From: Photobacterium marinum
Lineage (GTDB): Bacteria > Pseudomonadota > Gammaproteobacteria > Enterobacterales > Vibrionaceae
Direction: 5' to 3'
Assembly (NCBI RefSeq): GCF_000331515.1
Contig: NZ_AMZO01000040.1
Coordinates: 1-64,000, forward strand
Length of the DNA stretch: 64,000 nucleotides
Part shown: one piece after another, positions 41,120 through 50,061 of the stretch
How positions within the stretch are numbered: the first letter of the stretch is position 1
Layout: each line of letters starts with the position of its first letter
The notes under the pieces: generated by a model
What the model was told of the DNA's origin: nothing
The model's database searches: none
Seen by the model: only the letters and a program-made list of their open reading frames with translations
Translations under genes and position numbers: made by a program

Positions 41120-42307
41120 TTACTTAACAGTAACACGAGCAAACTTACGCTTACCTACCTGGTAAACTGCAGTACCAGCAGCAGGAACCAGCTTGGTATC
41201 TTCGATCTTTTCGCCGTCCAGCTTCGCTGCACCCTGGCGGATCATACGCATAGCGTCAGAAGTCGAGTTAACCAGACCGGCTTCTTTCAACAGGTTAGCA
41301 ATCGCAATACCCGCTTCGAATTCGAACTCAGGCATTTCATCCGGCATTGCACCTTTCTGAAAGCGGTTGATGAACTCTTGTTCAGCCGCGTCAGCATCTG
41401 CTTCAGTGTGGAAACGAGCAATAATTTCTTTCGCCAGAAGGATCTTCACGTCACGTGGGTTCTTACCACCAGCAATGTCTTGCTTGAATTGCTCAATTTC
41501 TTCCAGTGGACGGAAAGACAGCAGTTCGTAGTAGTTCCACATCAGATCATCAGAGATTGACATGATCTTACCGAACATTTCGCTTGGCGTATCTGCAATA
41601 CCGATGTAGTTATTTGCAGACTTGGACATCTTCTTAACGCCGTCCAAACCAACCAGCAGCGGCAGAGTCAGTACAACCTGAGGCTTCTGACCGTTCGCTT
41701 TTTGCAGCTCACGCCCCATCAGCAGGTTGAACTTCTGATCTGTACCACCCAGCTCAACATCAGTTTCCATTGCCACAGAGTCATAGCCCTGAAGCAGCGG
41801 GTACATAAATTCATGGATCGCGATTGGACGACCTTCGTTGTAACGCTTCTTGAAGTCGTCACGTTCCAGCATACGAGCAACAGTCTGGTTCGCAGCCAGG
41901 CGAATCATTCCTTCCGCGCCCAGCTCTGACAGCCAACTGGAGTTAAATACAATCTTAGTCTTCTCAGGATCCAGGATCTTGAACACCTGATCGGTGTAAG
42001 ACTTGGCGTTTTCCACAACCTGTTCACGAGTCAGCGGCGGACGAGTGGTGTTTTTACCAGTCGGGTCACCGACCATGGCAGTAAAATCACCGATAAGGAA
42101 AGTGACTTCGTGGCCCAGTTCTTGGAAAGTGCGCAGTTTGTTCAGAATCACAGTGTGACCCAGGTGGATATCTGGAGCTGTTGGATCTGCACCCAGTTTA
42201 ATACGCAGTGGACGATTTTCTTTCAGCTTGGCAATCAGCTCATCTTCAGGAATCAGCTCATCGACGCCACGCTTAATTTCAGCTAAAGCTTGTTCAATGC
42301 TGGCCAT
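41120..42307 (-). CDS. tyrS: Tyrosyl-tRNA synthetase (KMSKS type)
   Basis: Charges tRNA-Tyr with tyrosine. The 395-residue protein begins [14 protein letters not shown] after GGGAGAG; an upstream ATG adds nine residues and is unlikely. HLGH is at residues 48-51, KMSKS at 226-230 and a C-terminal S4 RNA-binding domain covers about 330-395. The exact KMSKS and HLGH motifs place it in the TyrZ-like subgroup rather than the E. coli-like TyrS (which has KFGKT). Vibrionaceae often carry both; only one is in this window. It diverges from the murein endopeptidase gene. Confidence 0.96.
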   Translation of the reverse strand: MASIEQALAEIKRGVDELIPEDELIAKLKENRPLRIKLGADPTAPDIHLGHTVILNKLRTFQELGHEVTFLIGDFTAMVGDPTGKNTTRPPLTREQVVENAKSYTDQVFKILDPEKTKIVFNSSWLSELGAEGMIRLAANQTVARMLERDDFKKRYNEGRPIAIHEFMYPLLQGYDSVAMETDVELGGTDQKFNLLMGRELQKANGQKPQVVLTLPLLVGLDGVKKMSKSANNYIGIADTPSEMFGKIMSISDDLMWNYYELLSFRPLEEIEQFKQDIAGGKNPRDVKILLAKEIIARFHTEADADAAEQEFINRFQKGAMPDEMPEFEFEAGIAIANLLKEAGLVNSTSDAMRMIRQGAAKLDGEKIEDTKLVPAAGTAVYQVGKRKFARVTVK

Positions 42308-42435
42308 TCTTGTTCTCTCCCACAGAATAGGCAAAAAAGTAATAATCGAACATCTTACTTGAATAGCGATGTTTTTTGAAACCAGTTAGACTAGGCACTG
42401 TCTTATTTTTCCCTTTTGTGAAAAAAATCCAGTTA

Positions 42436-43758
42436 ATGCTAGTATCGAAACTTGTTCGGTTGCCACGAGTGCACCAAATACTCATCTCGCTAATCAGTGC
42501 CTTTGTGGTGCTTCTGCTCCTTATTCCGGGATCTGGCGACAAGCAAGCTCATCCTGAGCGAAAATTCGAAATAGGCAAAGCCTATCCGCTCGACATGAAC
42601 CTCGATGAACACCAGTTCCGGCCGCTGGAAAAAGACGAAAAGCTTCAATACGCACAACTGCGCTGGAAAGAGCACACGATCAAGTCGGGAGAAAGCCTCG
42701 CAGTGGTATTCGATAAGGTCGGTCTGTCACCCGGCACGCTTTATCGCCTAGTTAATGCCGATGAAGGCACCAAAACCCTGACCAGCCTTCGCCCCGGCGA
42801 TGTTCTAAAATTCGGCTTTGACCCGAATAATGAACTTATCCAGCTGATCCAGCCACAAAACGCCACAGACACCCTGGTCGTTACCCGCACAGGTGACAAC
42901 TACCATTCCCGCAAAGAAACCAAAAATGTTGATACCCAGCTTAACTTTGCCCAAGCAGTGATCACCTCCAGCTTCTGGAATGCCGGTGACAAAGCTGGCC
43001 TGACTGCCAACCAAATCATGGAAATTGCCGGGATCTTCGGCTGGGATATCGACTTTGCACTGGATATCCGTGCTGGCGATACTTTCTCTGTTCTGTTTGA
43101 AGAAAACTTTGTTGAAGGTGAGCCTATTGGCCGTGGCAATATCATCGCCGCTACCTTCACCAATATGGGAGAAACCTTTACTGCCGTTCGCAGCGAAGAC
43201 GGTAAGTATTATGATCAGGAAGGACGTGCAATGCGTAAAGCCTTCCTGCGCTCACCGATCAACTTCCGCTATGTAAGTTCAAACTTCAACCCGCGTCGCT
43301 TGCACCCAGTTACTGGTCGCGTCAGGCCACACCGTGGTACCGACTATGTTGCCCCGGTAGGCACACCAATCTGGGCGGCCGGTGACGGTATTGTCATGAA
43401 GTCAAGCTACAACAAGTTTAACGGTAACTATGTCTTTATCCGTCACAGCTCAACCTATATCACCAAGTACCTGCATATGACCAAACGCCTGGTCAAAACC
43501 GGTGAAAGAGTGAAGCAGGGCCAGACGGTAGGTACGCTGGGCGGCACAGGTCGCGTTACCGGTCCGCACCTGCATTATGAGTTCCTGGTTAACGGCGTAC
43601 ACAAGAACCCACGTACAGTGAAGCTGCCACAAGCAAAATCACTCAAGGGTACCGAAAAAACGAAGTTTAAGAAATACGCCGTTGAACGCCTGAAGCAGTT
43701 GTCGCAGTTCAGCCAACTGATTGCCGATAACAGCCCGCTGCTGATCAACCGCAGCTAA
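42436..43758 (+). CDS. M23 family murein DD-endopeptidase (MepM/Shy-like)
   Basis: Cell-wall hydrolase that cuts peptide crosslinks to allow wall growth. About 440 residues from the ATG at 42436; TTG and GTG codons 60 and 18 nt upstream are alternatives, since no start has a good ribosome-binding site. One N-terminal membrane anchor (ILISLISAFVVLLLLIPG) is followed by an OapA/LysM-like wall-binding domain (VKSGESLAVVFDKVGLS-type) and a linker domain. The LytM catalytic domain has the zinc ligands H299 and D303 in RPHRGTDY and H380 in GPHLHYEF, with H378 as catalytic histidine. All are present, so it should be active. It resembles E. coli MepM/YebA and the Vibrio Shy endopeptidases. Confidence 0.88.
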   Translation: MLVSKLVRLPRVHQILISLISAFVVLLLLIPGSGDKQAHPERKFEIGKAYPLDMNLDEHQFRPLEKDEKLQYAQLRWKEHTIKSGESLAVVFDKVGLSPGTLYRLVNADEGTKTLTSLRPGDVLKFGFDPNNELIQLIQPQNATDTLVVTRTGDNYHSRKETKNVDTQLNFAQAVITSSFWNAGDKAGLTANQIMEIAGIFGWDIDFALDIRAGDTFSVLFEENFVEGEPIGRGNIIAATFTNMGETFTAVRSEDGKYYDQEGRAMRKAFLRSPINFRYVSSNFNPRRLHPVTGRVRPHRGTDYVAPVGTPIWAAGDGIVMKSSYNKFNGNYVFIRHSSTYITKYLHMTKRLVKTGERVKQGQTVGTLGGTGRVTGPHLHYEFLVNGVHKNPRTVKLPQAKSLKGTEKTKFKKYAVERLKQLSQFSQLIADNSPLLINRS

Positions 43759-43792
43759 CTTATCAGGCAATCACCAAAAACGACTGGACACA

Positions 43793-43824
43793 AAAAAGCC
43801 GTCACGATGTGACGGCTTTCTTTT
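43793..43824. terminator. Bidirectional terminator between the M23 peptidase gene and erpA
   Basis: AAAGCCGTCAC / GTGACGGCTTT (11 bp, 3-nt loop) with A- and T-runs. Confidence 0.93.
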
Positions 43825-43864
43825 ATCTGTTGTTACGTTTTAAGAAAAACGCATTCAGTGCTTG

Positions 43865-44206
43865 TTATACGCTGAATGATGCACCGCAACCACAAGTTGT
43901 TGTAGCGTTAGGGTTGTTTACGAAGAAACGTGAACCTTCCAGACCTTCAGTATAATCAACGGTACCGCCAATCAGGTACTGCAGGCTCATAGGGTCAACA
44001 ACCAGGGTTACACCACTCTTTTCGATGGTTGTATCACCCTCATTCACTTTTTCATCAAAAGTAAAACCATACTGGAAACCACTGCAACCACCGCCGGTGA
44101 TATAAACGCGCAGCTTCAGATTCGGGTTTTCTTCCTCGGCGATTAGCGCTTTTACTTTATTCGCTGCCACATCAGAAAAATTCAGCGGTACGTTGGCATC
44201 GCTCAT
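43865..44206 (-). CDS. erpA: Iron-sulphur cluster insertion protein ErpA
   Basis: A-type carrier delivering Fe-S clusters to apoproteins such as IspG and IspH. The 113-residue protein has the three conserved cysteines of the family in [11 protein letters not shown] and the C-terminal CGCGASFSV. It is on the same strand as clcA, 59 bp downstream. I see no terminator between the two, so readthrough is possible; in other gammaproteobacteria this pair also sits next to hemL. Confidence 0.96.
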   Translation of the reverse strand: MSDANVPLNFSDVAANKVKALIAEEENPNLKLRVYITGGGCSGFQYGFTFDEKVNEGDTTIEKSGVTLVVDPMSLQYLIGGTVDYTEGLEGSRFFVNNPNATTTCGCGASFSV

Positions 44207-44265
44207 TAAAAACCTCTCACAACTTCCGTTAATTGGGCTGATTATCTAATACCCGACTAACTTGT

Positions 44266-45669
44266 TCAAGTATTAGCCAATTCAGACTGTTTTCTTTGCG
44301 CTATTTTTTCCTTTTCCATCGTACGACGCAAGAGCTGAGAGTAAATTGGCTGCCCGCCCAGTACCTGAGCCAGCATGGTTGCACCCAGTGTGGTGATGAT
44401 CAACGGCAAGATCAGGTGATAATTGTTAGTCATTTCAATAACCAGCAAGATGCCAGTGATCGGAGCCCTTACAGTTGCAGCAAACAACGCCCCCATACCG
44501 GCAATCGCAAACATACCCGGCTCAATCCCTAAATCAGGGAAAAACAGCTGCGCAACGGAGCCGAAGAAGGTACCGAACAAGGTACCCAGCGCCAGCATAG
44601 GCGCAAAAATACCGCCCGGCGCACCGGAGCCAAAACAAAGCAGGGTTGTCGCCACTCGGGCAAGGAATAAGATAAACAACATATTGATGCTGTAATCACC
44701 GTGGGTCGCACTCGGGATCAGGGCAATACCGCCACCTGTCAATTCTGGAAGATACAACAGCAACAAACCAAAACAGCCGCCCAGCAAGGTACCGGTTAGC
44801 ACATAGCGACGACGTTCGTTACGGTGGATCCGGCCAAACAGATCCTGTGCCATCGTCACCAGGCGATTAAAGATCACCCCAAAGACACCGAAAAACATCC
44901 CCAGCAGCAAGAACAGCCACAAGGACTTCAATACCGGCGCATCATACTGCGGCATGGAGATCACTGCATGCTGACCTTGAATACTGCGGAACACGATATC
45001 GGCCAGAATGGCAGAAATCAGTACACATTTGATGGAGATAAGGCTGTAACGAAACTGCGGGCGCATCTCCTCGACGACAAACATGATACCGGCAAGAGGC
45101 GCATTAAACGCAGCAGCCAGGCCGCCGGCCGCACCGGACGCTAAAAGGGCATGCCTTGCTTCTTTATCTTTAAGACGGAACATATCCGATACCATTCGGC
45201 CGATATTACCGCCCATCTGAACCGAAGGGCCCTCCCGACCAAGTACCATCCCGGAACCCAGTGCACCGAGACCACCGATAAACTTCACCGGTAGCACCCG
45301 CCACCAGCGAACCGGACGGATGTCATCCATCGCACCTTCAATTTCCGGGATCCCTGAGCCTGCAGCATCAGGAGCAAAACGGTGAACTAGGTAATAACCG
45401 ATGAAAGCCAGCAAAGCACTAATCAGAAAAGCTGCCAGCCACAAAGGCAAAACACTGCTGATCACATCACGCAGCCACTCGGTTCGCTGTTCAGAAACCC
45501 AATGAACTGCAATTTCAAATAATGTAGAGATAAGACCGGCCAGAAGGCCTACCAACGCAGAGAGAAACAACACCGAGACCGGTGTTTTGTCACGAGAAAG
45601 AAAACGCCGAACTAATCCACTAGGTTGCAGACGTTCAGGCGCAGGAGTGCCTTGAATGTTATCTGTCAT
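44266..45669 (-). CDS. clcA: H+/Cl- exchange transporter ClcA
   Basis: CLC-family antiporter exchanging two chloride ions for one proton, used in extreme acid resistance. The 467 residues contain all CLC signatures: [16 protein letters not shown] with the gating glutamate, the internal proton glutamate in [13 protein letters not shown], and [12 protein letters not shown] start at the ATG at 45669, giving [15 protein letters not shown], as an upstream extension of 53 residues has no family match. The ribosome-binding site is poor, and a 15-nt palindrome (45670-45684) directly abuts the start codon, which may matter for control. It diverges from hemL. Confidence 0.96.
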   Translation of the reverse strand: MTDNIQGTPAPERLQPSGLVRRFLSRDKTPVSVLFLSALVGLLAGLISTLFEIAVHWVSEQRTEWLRDVISSVLPLWLAAFLISALLAFIGYYLVHRFAPDAAGSGIPEIEGAMDDIRPVRWWRVLPVKFIGGLGALGSGMVLGREGPSVQMGGNIGRMVSDMFRLKDKEARHALLASGAAGGLAAAFNAPLAGIMFVVEEMRPQFRYSLISIKCVLISAILADIVFRSIQGQHAVISMPQYDAPVLKSLWLFLLLGMFFGVFGVIFNRLVTMAQDLFGRIHRNERRRYVLTGTLLGGCFGLLLLYLPELTGGGIALIPSATHGDYSINMLFILFLARVATTLLCFGSGAPGGIFAPMLALGTLFGTFFGSVAQLFFPDLGIEPGMFAIAGMGALFAATVRAPITGILLVIEMTNNYHLILPLIITTLGATMLAQVLGGQPIYSQLLRRTMEKEKIAQRKQSELANT

Positions 45670-45684
45670 TATTACGCCGTAATA
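45670..45684. promoter_or_regulatory. Palindrome abutting the clcA start codon
   Basis: TATTACG-C-CGTAATA is a perfect 7-1-7 inverted repeat occupying the place where the ribosome-binding site should be. It may act as an operator or as an mRNA hairpin limiting translation. Confidence 0.35.
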
Positions 45685-45917
45685 TGTTGGGATGCGCCGG
45701 AGGAAGCGCGGAGAAGGACGAAGCTCGTCTGACCGTAGGTTATCCGAGACATGGATATTTTTACATAGCCAATGTTGCAAACTAGCTTTCCATCCATGCT
45801 CAACATCACAATAAGCCACCAAAAGCATACTTGGTCAATTCGCTCGCCAAATTCCCGGTAATTTAGGTACAATGCGGGCAATTCAAATCAGACTTTATTT
45901 GAAAACAGGACAATACA

Positions 45918-47216
45918 ATGAGCAAATCAGCCGATTTATTTGCTAAAGCACAAGAAAAGATCCCTGGCGGTGTTAACTCACCGGTTCGCGCATTTGCCGG
46001 AGTTGGCGGCAGCCCGCTGTTTATTGAGCGAGCTGACGGCGCTTACATCTTTGATGCTGATGGTAAAGCATATATCGATTATGTTGGCTCTTGGGGTCCG
46101 ATGATTCTGGGTCACAACCATGTCGCTATTCGTGATGCAGTGATCGAAGCGGCTCAACGCGGCCTGAGCTTCGGTGCACCAACCGAGATGGAAGTGACTA
46201 TGGCTGAACTGGTTTCTAAACTGGTTCCGTCAATGGAAATGGTTCGCATGGTAAGCTCTGGTACAGAAGCAACCATGAGTGCGATCCGTCTGGCTCGTGG
46301 TTTCACTAACCGCGACAAAATCATCAAGTTCGAAGGCTGTTACCACGGTCACGCAGACTGCCTGCTGGTTAAAGCAGGTTCCGGAGCCCTGACTCTGGGT
46401 CAGCCAAGCTCGCCGGGCGTGCCTGAAGATTTTGCCAAGCACACCCTGACATGCACCTACAACAACCTGGATTCAGTTCGCGAAACCTTTACCAACCACC
46501 CGGAAGAGATCGCCTGTATCATTGTTGAGCCGGTAGCCGGTAACATGAACTGTATCCCGCCGGTACCGGGCTTCCTGGAAGGCCTGCGCGAAATCTGTGA
46601 CGAGTTTGGTGCCCTGCTGATCCTGGATGAAGTAATGACTGGCTTCCGCGTATCTGAAGGTGGCGCTCAGGGTTACTACAACATCAAACCTGACCTGACC
46701 ACGCTAGGTAAAGTAATTGGCGGCGGTATGCCAGTCGGTGCATTCGGTGGCCGTCGTGACGTAATGGAGTACGTAGCTCCAACCGGTCCTGTATACCAGG
46801 CGGGAACACTTTCAGGTAACCCTGTAGCAATGGCTGCCGGCCATGCCTGCCTGACAGTACTGACCGAAGAAGGCAACGAGAAACGCCTGGCCAATACCAC
46901 TAAAGCTCTGGCAGACGGCTTCCAGCGCTTGGCTGATAAATACGGTATTCCACTGAAGACCAATCAGGTTGGTGCGATGTTCGGTTTCTTCTTTACCGAT
47001 CAGGACAGTGTGAACTGCTACGACGATGTAGCGAAATGCGATGTTGAACGCTTCAAGCGCTTCTTTAACCTGATGCTGGAAAAAGGCGTTTACCTTGCTC
47101 CTTCTGCTTTCGAAGCCTGCTTTACTTCTTTGGCGCACGGTGACAAAGAGATTGAAGCAACGCTGGAAGCAGCTGAATTTGCCTTCGCAGCACTGGCTCA
47201 GGAAGCCACGCTATAA
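45918..47216 (+). CDS. hemL: Glutamate-1-semialdehyde 2,1-aminomutase
   Basis: PLP enzyme that converts glutamate-1-semialdehyde to 5-aminolevulinate in the C5 pathway of haem and tetrapyrrole synthesis. The 432 residues match the family throughout: [10 protein letters not shown] at the start, [27 protein letters not shown] and the Schiff-base lysine in [24 protein letters not shown] precedes the ATG. It is monocistronic, ending at a bidirectional terminator. Confidence 0.98.
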   Translation: MSKSADLFAKAQEKIPGGVNSPVRAFAGVGGSPLFIERADGAYIFDADGKAYIDYVGSWGPMILGHNHVAIRDAVIEAAQRGLSFGAPTEMEVTMAELVSKLVPSMEMVRMVSSGTEATMSAIRLARGFTNRDKIIKFEGCYHGHADCLLVKAGSGALTLGQPSSPGVPEDFAKHTLTCTYNNLDSVRETFTNHPEEIACIIVEPVAGNMNCIPPVPGFLEGLREICDEFGALLILDEVMTGFRVSEGGAQGYYNIKPDLTTLGKVIGGGMPVGAFGGRRDVMEYVAPTGPVYQAGTLSGNPVAMAAGHACLTVLTEEGNEKRLANTTKALADGFQRLADKYGIPLKTNQVGAMFGFFFTDQDSVNCYDDVAKCDVERFKRFFNLMLEKGVYLAPSAFEACFTSLAHGDKEIEATLEAAEFAFAALAQEATL

Positions 47217-47253
47217 ACGGCTTTGCTGCTATTAAAGCCAAATAGTTAACACC

Positions 47254-47287
47254 AAAAACGCCACTCAGATAGTGGCGTTTTTATTAT
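47254..47287. terminator. Bidirectional terminator after hemL
   Basis: AAAAACGCCACT / AGTGGCGTTTTT (12 bp, 5-nt loop), with A- and T-runs. On the minus strand it follows the 35-codon gene at 47304-47411 by only 17 bp, which supports that gene being real. Confidence 0.93.
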
Positions 47288-47303
47288 CTGTTTTTTCCAG
47301 TTG

Positions 47304-47411
47304 TTACTGCCAGAAAAAAACAGCCAGAGCCCCCAGCGCCAGCAGAATCCACACAGCCAGCGGCACCCGCCGTTTTTTCTTGGTTTCACAACCGCAGTCA
47401 CAGCATCCCAT
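47304..47411 (-). CDS. 35-residue cysteine-rich single-pass membrane peptide
   Basis: A short minus-strand gene. The peptide starts MGCCDCGCETKKKRR, then has one hydrophobic helix (VPLAVWILLALGALAVFF) and ends WQ. The order of four cysteines, a basic stretch and a transmembrane helix suggests an inner-membrane protein with a cytoplasmic metal- or redox-binding head, the positive-inside rule keeping the N-terminus in. GAGG lies 10 nt before the ATG, and a strong terminator follows immediately. It is convergent with hemL and divergent from the AI-2E transporter gene. I do not recognise a named family, though short CXCXC membrane peptides exist in Vibrio. The organised composition makes chance unlikely. 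Confidence 0.65.
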   Translation of the reverse strand: MGCCDCGCETKKKRRVPLAVWILLALGALAVFFWQ

Positions 47412-47520
47412 TTGATGTGAACCTCATTCAAAACAATTGATTTATAAAAGATTGCTACTTAGCCAACCGGATGCAATTATAACCCCCGTTAGAATTAACA
47501 AACAGCAAGGATAACAAACG

Positions 47521-48606
47521 GTGCCTAAACGTTTTCAAGCCGAACCTCGCCACTGGATGCTGATTGCGGCCCTGGCGCTGGCCGCCTATGCCAGCTACCG
47601 CCTGATTGAGCCGTACCTCGGCCCAATCGTCATGGCGTTTATTATTTCTCTGCTTTACTACCCGCTACACTCCAAAGTAGAGCGTAAACTGACGAACAAG
47701 CCTAACCTATCAGCATTGCTTTCCTGTCTCCTGCTGACCTTTATCATTGTGATCCCGCTGCTGATTGTATTCAGCTCTATTGTCCATCAGGGGACCATGT
47801 TCTCACGAGACAGCTATGAATGGCTGAGCTCCGGTGGTGCTAAAGAAGTACTTTCACATCCTTACGCCGTTAAGGCGCTGGCATTGATAGACAAGTATTC
47901 CCCGTTCGAGCCCCTTGATGCTCATGCGATTATTCAGAAAATAGCGTCTGCGGCCTCCAAATTCGGCACCCAGCTGCTCAATGTCAGCGCAAAAATCCTC
48001 GGTGATGCCACCAACTTTGTGATCAGTTTCCTGCTAATGCTGTTTGTCCTTTTCTTCCTCCTTCGGGACCACAAGAAAATGGTTAAAGCACTGCGTCATG
48101 TCGTTCCGCTTTCCCGTAGCCAGGAAGATGCTCTGCTGACGGAAGTCGAACAAGTAGCCAAATCTGCGGTACTCGGCTCATTCCTGACAGCACTGGCACA
48201 GGGCGTCGCCGGCGGTTTTGCAATGTGGCTGGCCGGTTTCCCAGGCCTGTTCTGGGGATCAATGATGGCTTTTGCCTCCTTCATTCCGGTTGTCGGAACC
48301 GCTCTGATCTGGTTGCCAGCAGCAATTTATCTGCTGTTGAGCCATCAGTGGGAATGGGCGTTGTTCCTGGCTGGCTGGGGCGTGATTGTCGTGGGTTCTA
48401 TCGACAACCTGCTGCGCCCGCTGCTGATGCAGGGCAATTCAGGTATGAATACCCTGCTGATCTTCTTCTCAATTCTCGGCGGCCTGCATCTGTTTGGCCT
48501 GATTGGTCTGATCTACGGCCCGATCATTTTTGCCGTCACTCTGGTACTGTTCAAGCTCTACGAAGTCGAATTCAAAGACTTTCTGGATAACCAGGATCAG
48601 AGTTAA
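47521..48606 (+). CDS. AI-2E family transporter (PerM/YdiK-like)
   Basis: A 361-residue inner-membrane protein of the AI-2E/PerM family (PF01594). It has about eight membrane helices with a soluble region near residues 95-145 and the family motif FIPVVGTALIWLPAAIYLL plus GPIIFAVTLVLFKLYE near the C-terminus. The start is GTG with AAGGA nine bases upstream. Members include TqsA (autoinducer-2 export) and Na+/H+ antiporters; the substrate here is unknown, and the family name should not be read as evidence of AI-2 transport. Confidence 0.85.
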   Translation: MPKRFQAEPRHWMLIAALALAAYASYRLIEPYLGPIVMAFIISLLYYPLHSKVERKLTNKPNLSALLSCLLLTFIIVIPLLIVFSSIVHQGTMFSRDSYEWLSSGGAKEVLSHPYAVKALALIDKYSPFEPLDAHAIIQKIASAASKFGTQLLNVSAKILGDATNFVISFLLMLFVLFFLLRDHKKMVKALRHVVPLSRSQEDALLTEVEQVAKSAVLGSFLTALAQGVAGGFAMWLAGFPGLFWGSMMAFASFIPVVGTALIWLPAAIYLLLSHQWEWALFLAGWGVIVVGSIDNLLRPLLMQGNSGMNTLLIFFSILGGLHLFGLIGLIYGPIIFAVTLVLFKLYEVEFKDFLDNQDQS

Positions 48607-48619
48607 CCAGCTGCAAGAA

Positions 48620-48644
48620 ACAAAGCCGCCCGGTGCGGCTTTGT
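48620..48644 (+). terminator. Terminator after the AI-2E transporter gene
   Basis: ACAAAGCCGC / GCGGCTTTGT with a 5-nt loop, 14 bp past the stop codon, followed by moderately T-rich sequence. Confidence 0.75.
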
Positions 48645-48717
48645 TCACCTTTTCATACCCGCTAATTTATGGAACAATTCGCGCCCTTACTCCATGTAAA
48701 GCAAATCTGAGGCCCTT

Positions 48718-49737
48718 ATGTCCTACACAGCAGCAAGCCAGGTTGTTGCCCGCCAGCTTGAGTTTTTTGAAAACCGTAAAGTACTCGTCATCGGTGAACT
48801 ATCTGATTCTTACCCACTTGAGCTGACTCAGGTTGCCCAGTCTGTGGCAGTCTTTACGACCAACTATGGCTACCACTGCAACATGAGCCGCCACAGCCAG
48901 ATCCAGTCTCATTTCGGGGCAGAGCTGACCGCTGATATCGACATTGATATGATCCTGCTTTACTGGCCGAAGGCAAAAGCAGAAGCCGAATACTTGCTGG
49001 CTATGACGCTGGCCAAATTCGGCCCGGAAACAGAAATTTGTATCGTCGGTGAAAATCGCAGTGGTGTTCGTAGTGCCGAAAAGATGTTCCAGGCCTACGG
49101 CAAAATCACCAAATATGACTCAGCACGCCGATGCAGCTTTTACTGGGGTCGTTGTGAACAGCAGGCACCAACCTTCGATATCACCAGCTGGTTCAAGAGC
49201 TACCCGATTACGGTTGCCGGCACTGAGCTGACTATCCGTTCGCTACCAGGTGTGTTCAGCCATGGTGAATTCGATAAGGGTTCGGAACTGCTGCTGGAAA
49301 GCCTGCCGTCTCTGCATGGTCGTGTGCTTGATTTCGGTTGCGGTGCAGGTGTTATCGGTGCGGTAATGAAAACAAATAACCCGGCCATTGAGCTTGAGCT
49401 GTGTGATATCAGCGCCCTGGCGATTGAATCTGCCCGCGAAACCTTCAAAGTAAATAACCTTGAAGCAAGCTTTACGGCAACAGACGTCTACAAAGCTCTG
49501 GAAGGGACTTATGACTTCCTGATCAGTAACCCGCCATTCCATGCCGGCCTGAAAACTTTCTATGCGGCAACTGAGGACTTTATCGCTCAGGCTCCGAATT
49601 ACCTCAATACGGATGGCCAGCTTATCATTGTTGCCAACAGCTTCCTGCGTTACCCGCCGCTGATTGAAGACAGCCTGGGCTGTTGTGAGATTGCCGCCAG
49701 TACTAACAAATTCAATATTTACGTTGCAAAAAAATAA
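48718..49737 (+). CDS. rsmC: 16S rRNA m2G1207 methyltransferase
   Basis: Methylates G1207 of 16S rRNA using SAM. The 339-residue protein has the duplicated RsmC architecture: a degenerate N-terminal methyltransferase-like half (1-160) and a catalytic C-terminal half with the SAM-binding VLDFGCGAGVIGAVM motif and the N2-guanine-methylase NPPFHAG motif. TGAGG precedes the ATG. It lies upstream of chiS on the same strand, as in Vibrio. Confidence 0.96.
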   Translation: MSYTAASQVVARQLEFFENRKVLVIGELSDSYPLELTQVAQSVAVFTTNYGYHCNMSRHSQIQSHFGAELTADIDIDMILLYWPKAKAEAEYLLAMTLAKFGPETEICIVGENRSGVRSAEKMFQAYGKITKYDSARRCSFYWGRCEQQAPTFDITSWFKSYPITVAGTELTIRSLPGVFSHGEFDKGSELLLESLPSLHGRVLDFGCGAGVIGAVMKTNNPAIELELCDISALAIESARETFKVNNLEASFTATDVYKALEGTYDFLISNPPFHAGLKTFYAATEDFIAQAPNYLNTDGQLIIVANSFLRYPPLIEDSLGCCEIAASTNKFNIYVAKK

Positions 49738-50061
49738 ACCTCAAGGGCTGAGCCACTGCTTGGCCCTTAACTTATCAGCGAACAGAAAAGCTCTCAATCG
49801 AGCTATTTTCAGCCCAATTCTTCGTCAATTCCGTCAATATTGTGGTTCGCCACACGCTTCCCGGCATACTTACTTGAACACAAAAAAAAACTCAGTATAA
49901 CTGATTGCTGCGGTGCCAGCTGCACCACCAACAGCCATCTATATATTTGCTTTTAAAGAATAAATTAAACAATCACTGTTGGTGGGCATCAGGTTGCGAT
50001 GCGGAAAAACTGGCAGTAGACATCATATTTCGTTTCAAGTCGGTTAATTTCAGGCACAGGA
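49738..50061 (+). other. Leader/promoter region of chiS
   Basis: About 320 bp. Near its start, AAGGGC / GCCCTT (49743-49768) may be a weak rsmC terminator. Near its end two inverted repeats lie in tandem at 49921-50002. The segment between their arms is very AT-rich and could hold the chiS promoter. Confidence 0.5.
49921..49988 (+). promoter_or_regulatory. Long inverted repeat upstream of chiS
   Basis: CCACCAACAG (49925-49934) and CTGTTGGTGG (49976-49985) are perfect 10-bp arms. TGC/GCA outside them extends the stem to 13 bp with one bulged A. The 41-nt AT-rich middle could be a promoter or a loop. A second small hairpin GCATC/GATGC (49986-50002) follows directly. Confidence 0.5.

Noticed and set aside
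47246-47431. A 61-codon minus-strand frame after hemL
   Set aside because: It runs through the hemL terminator. A different frame on the same strand encodes the much more convincing 35-residue membrane peptide.
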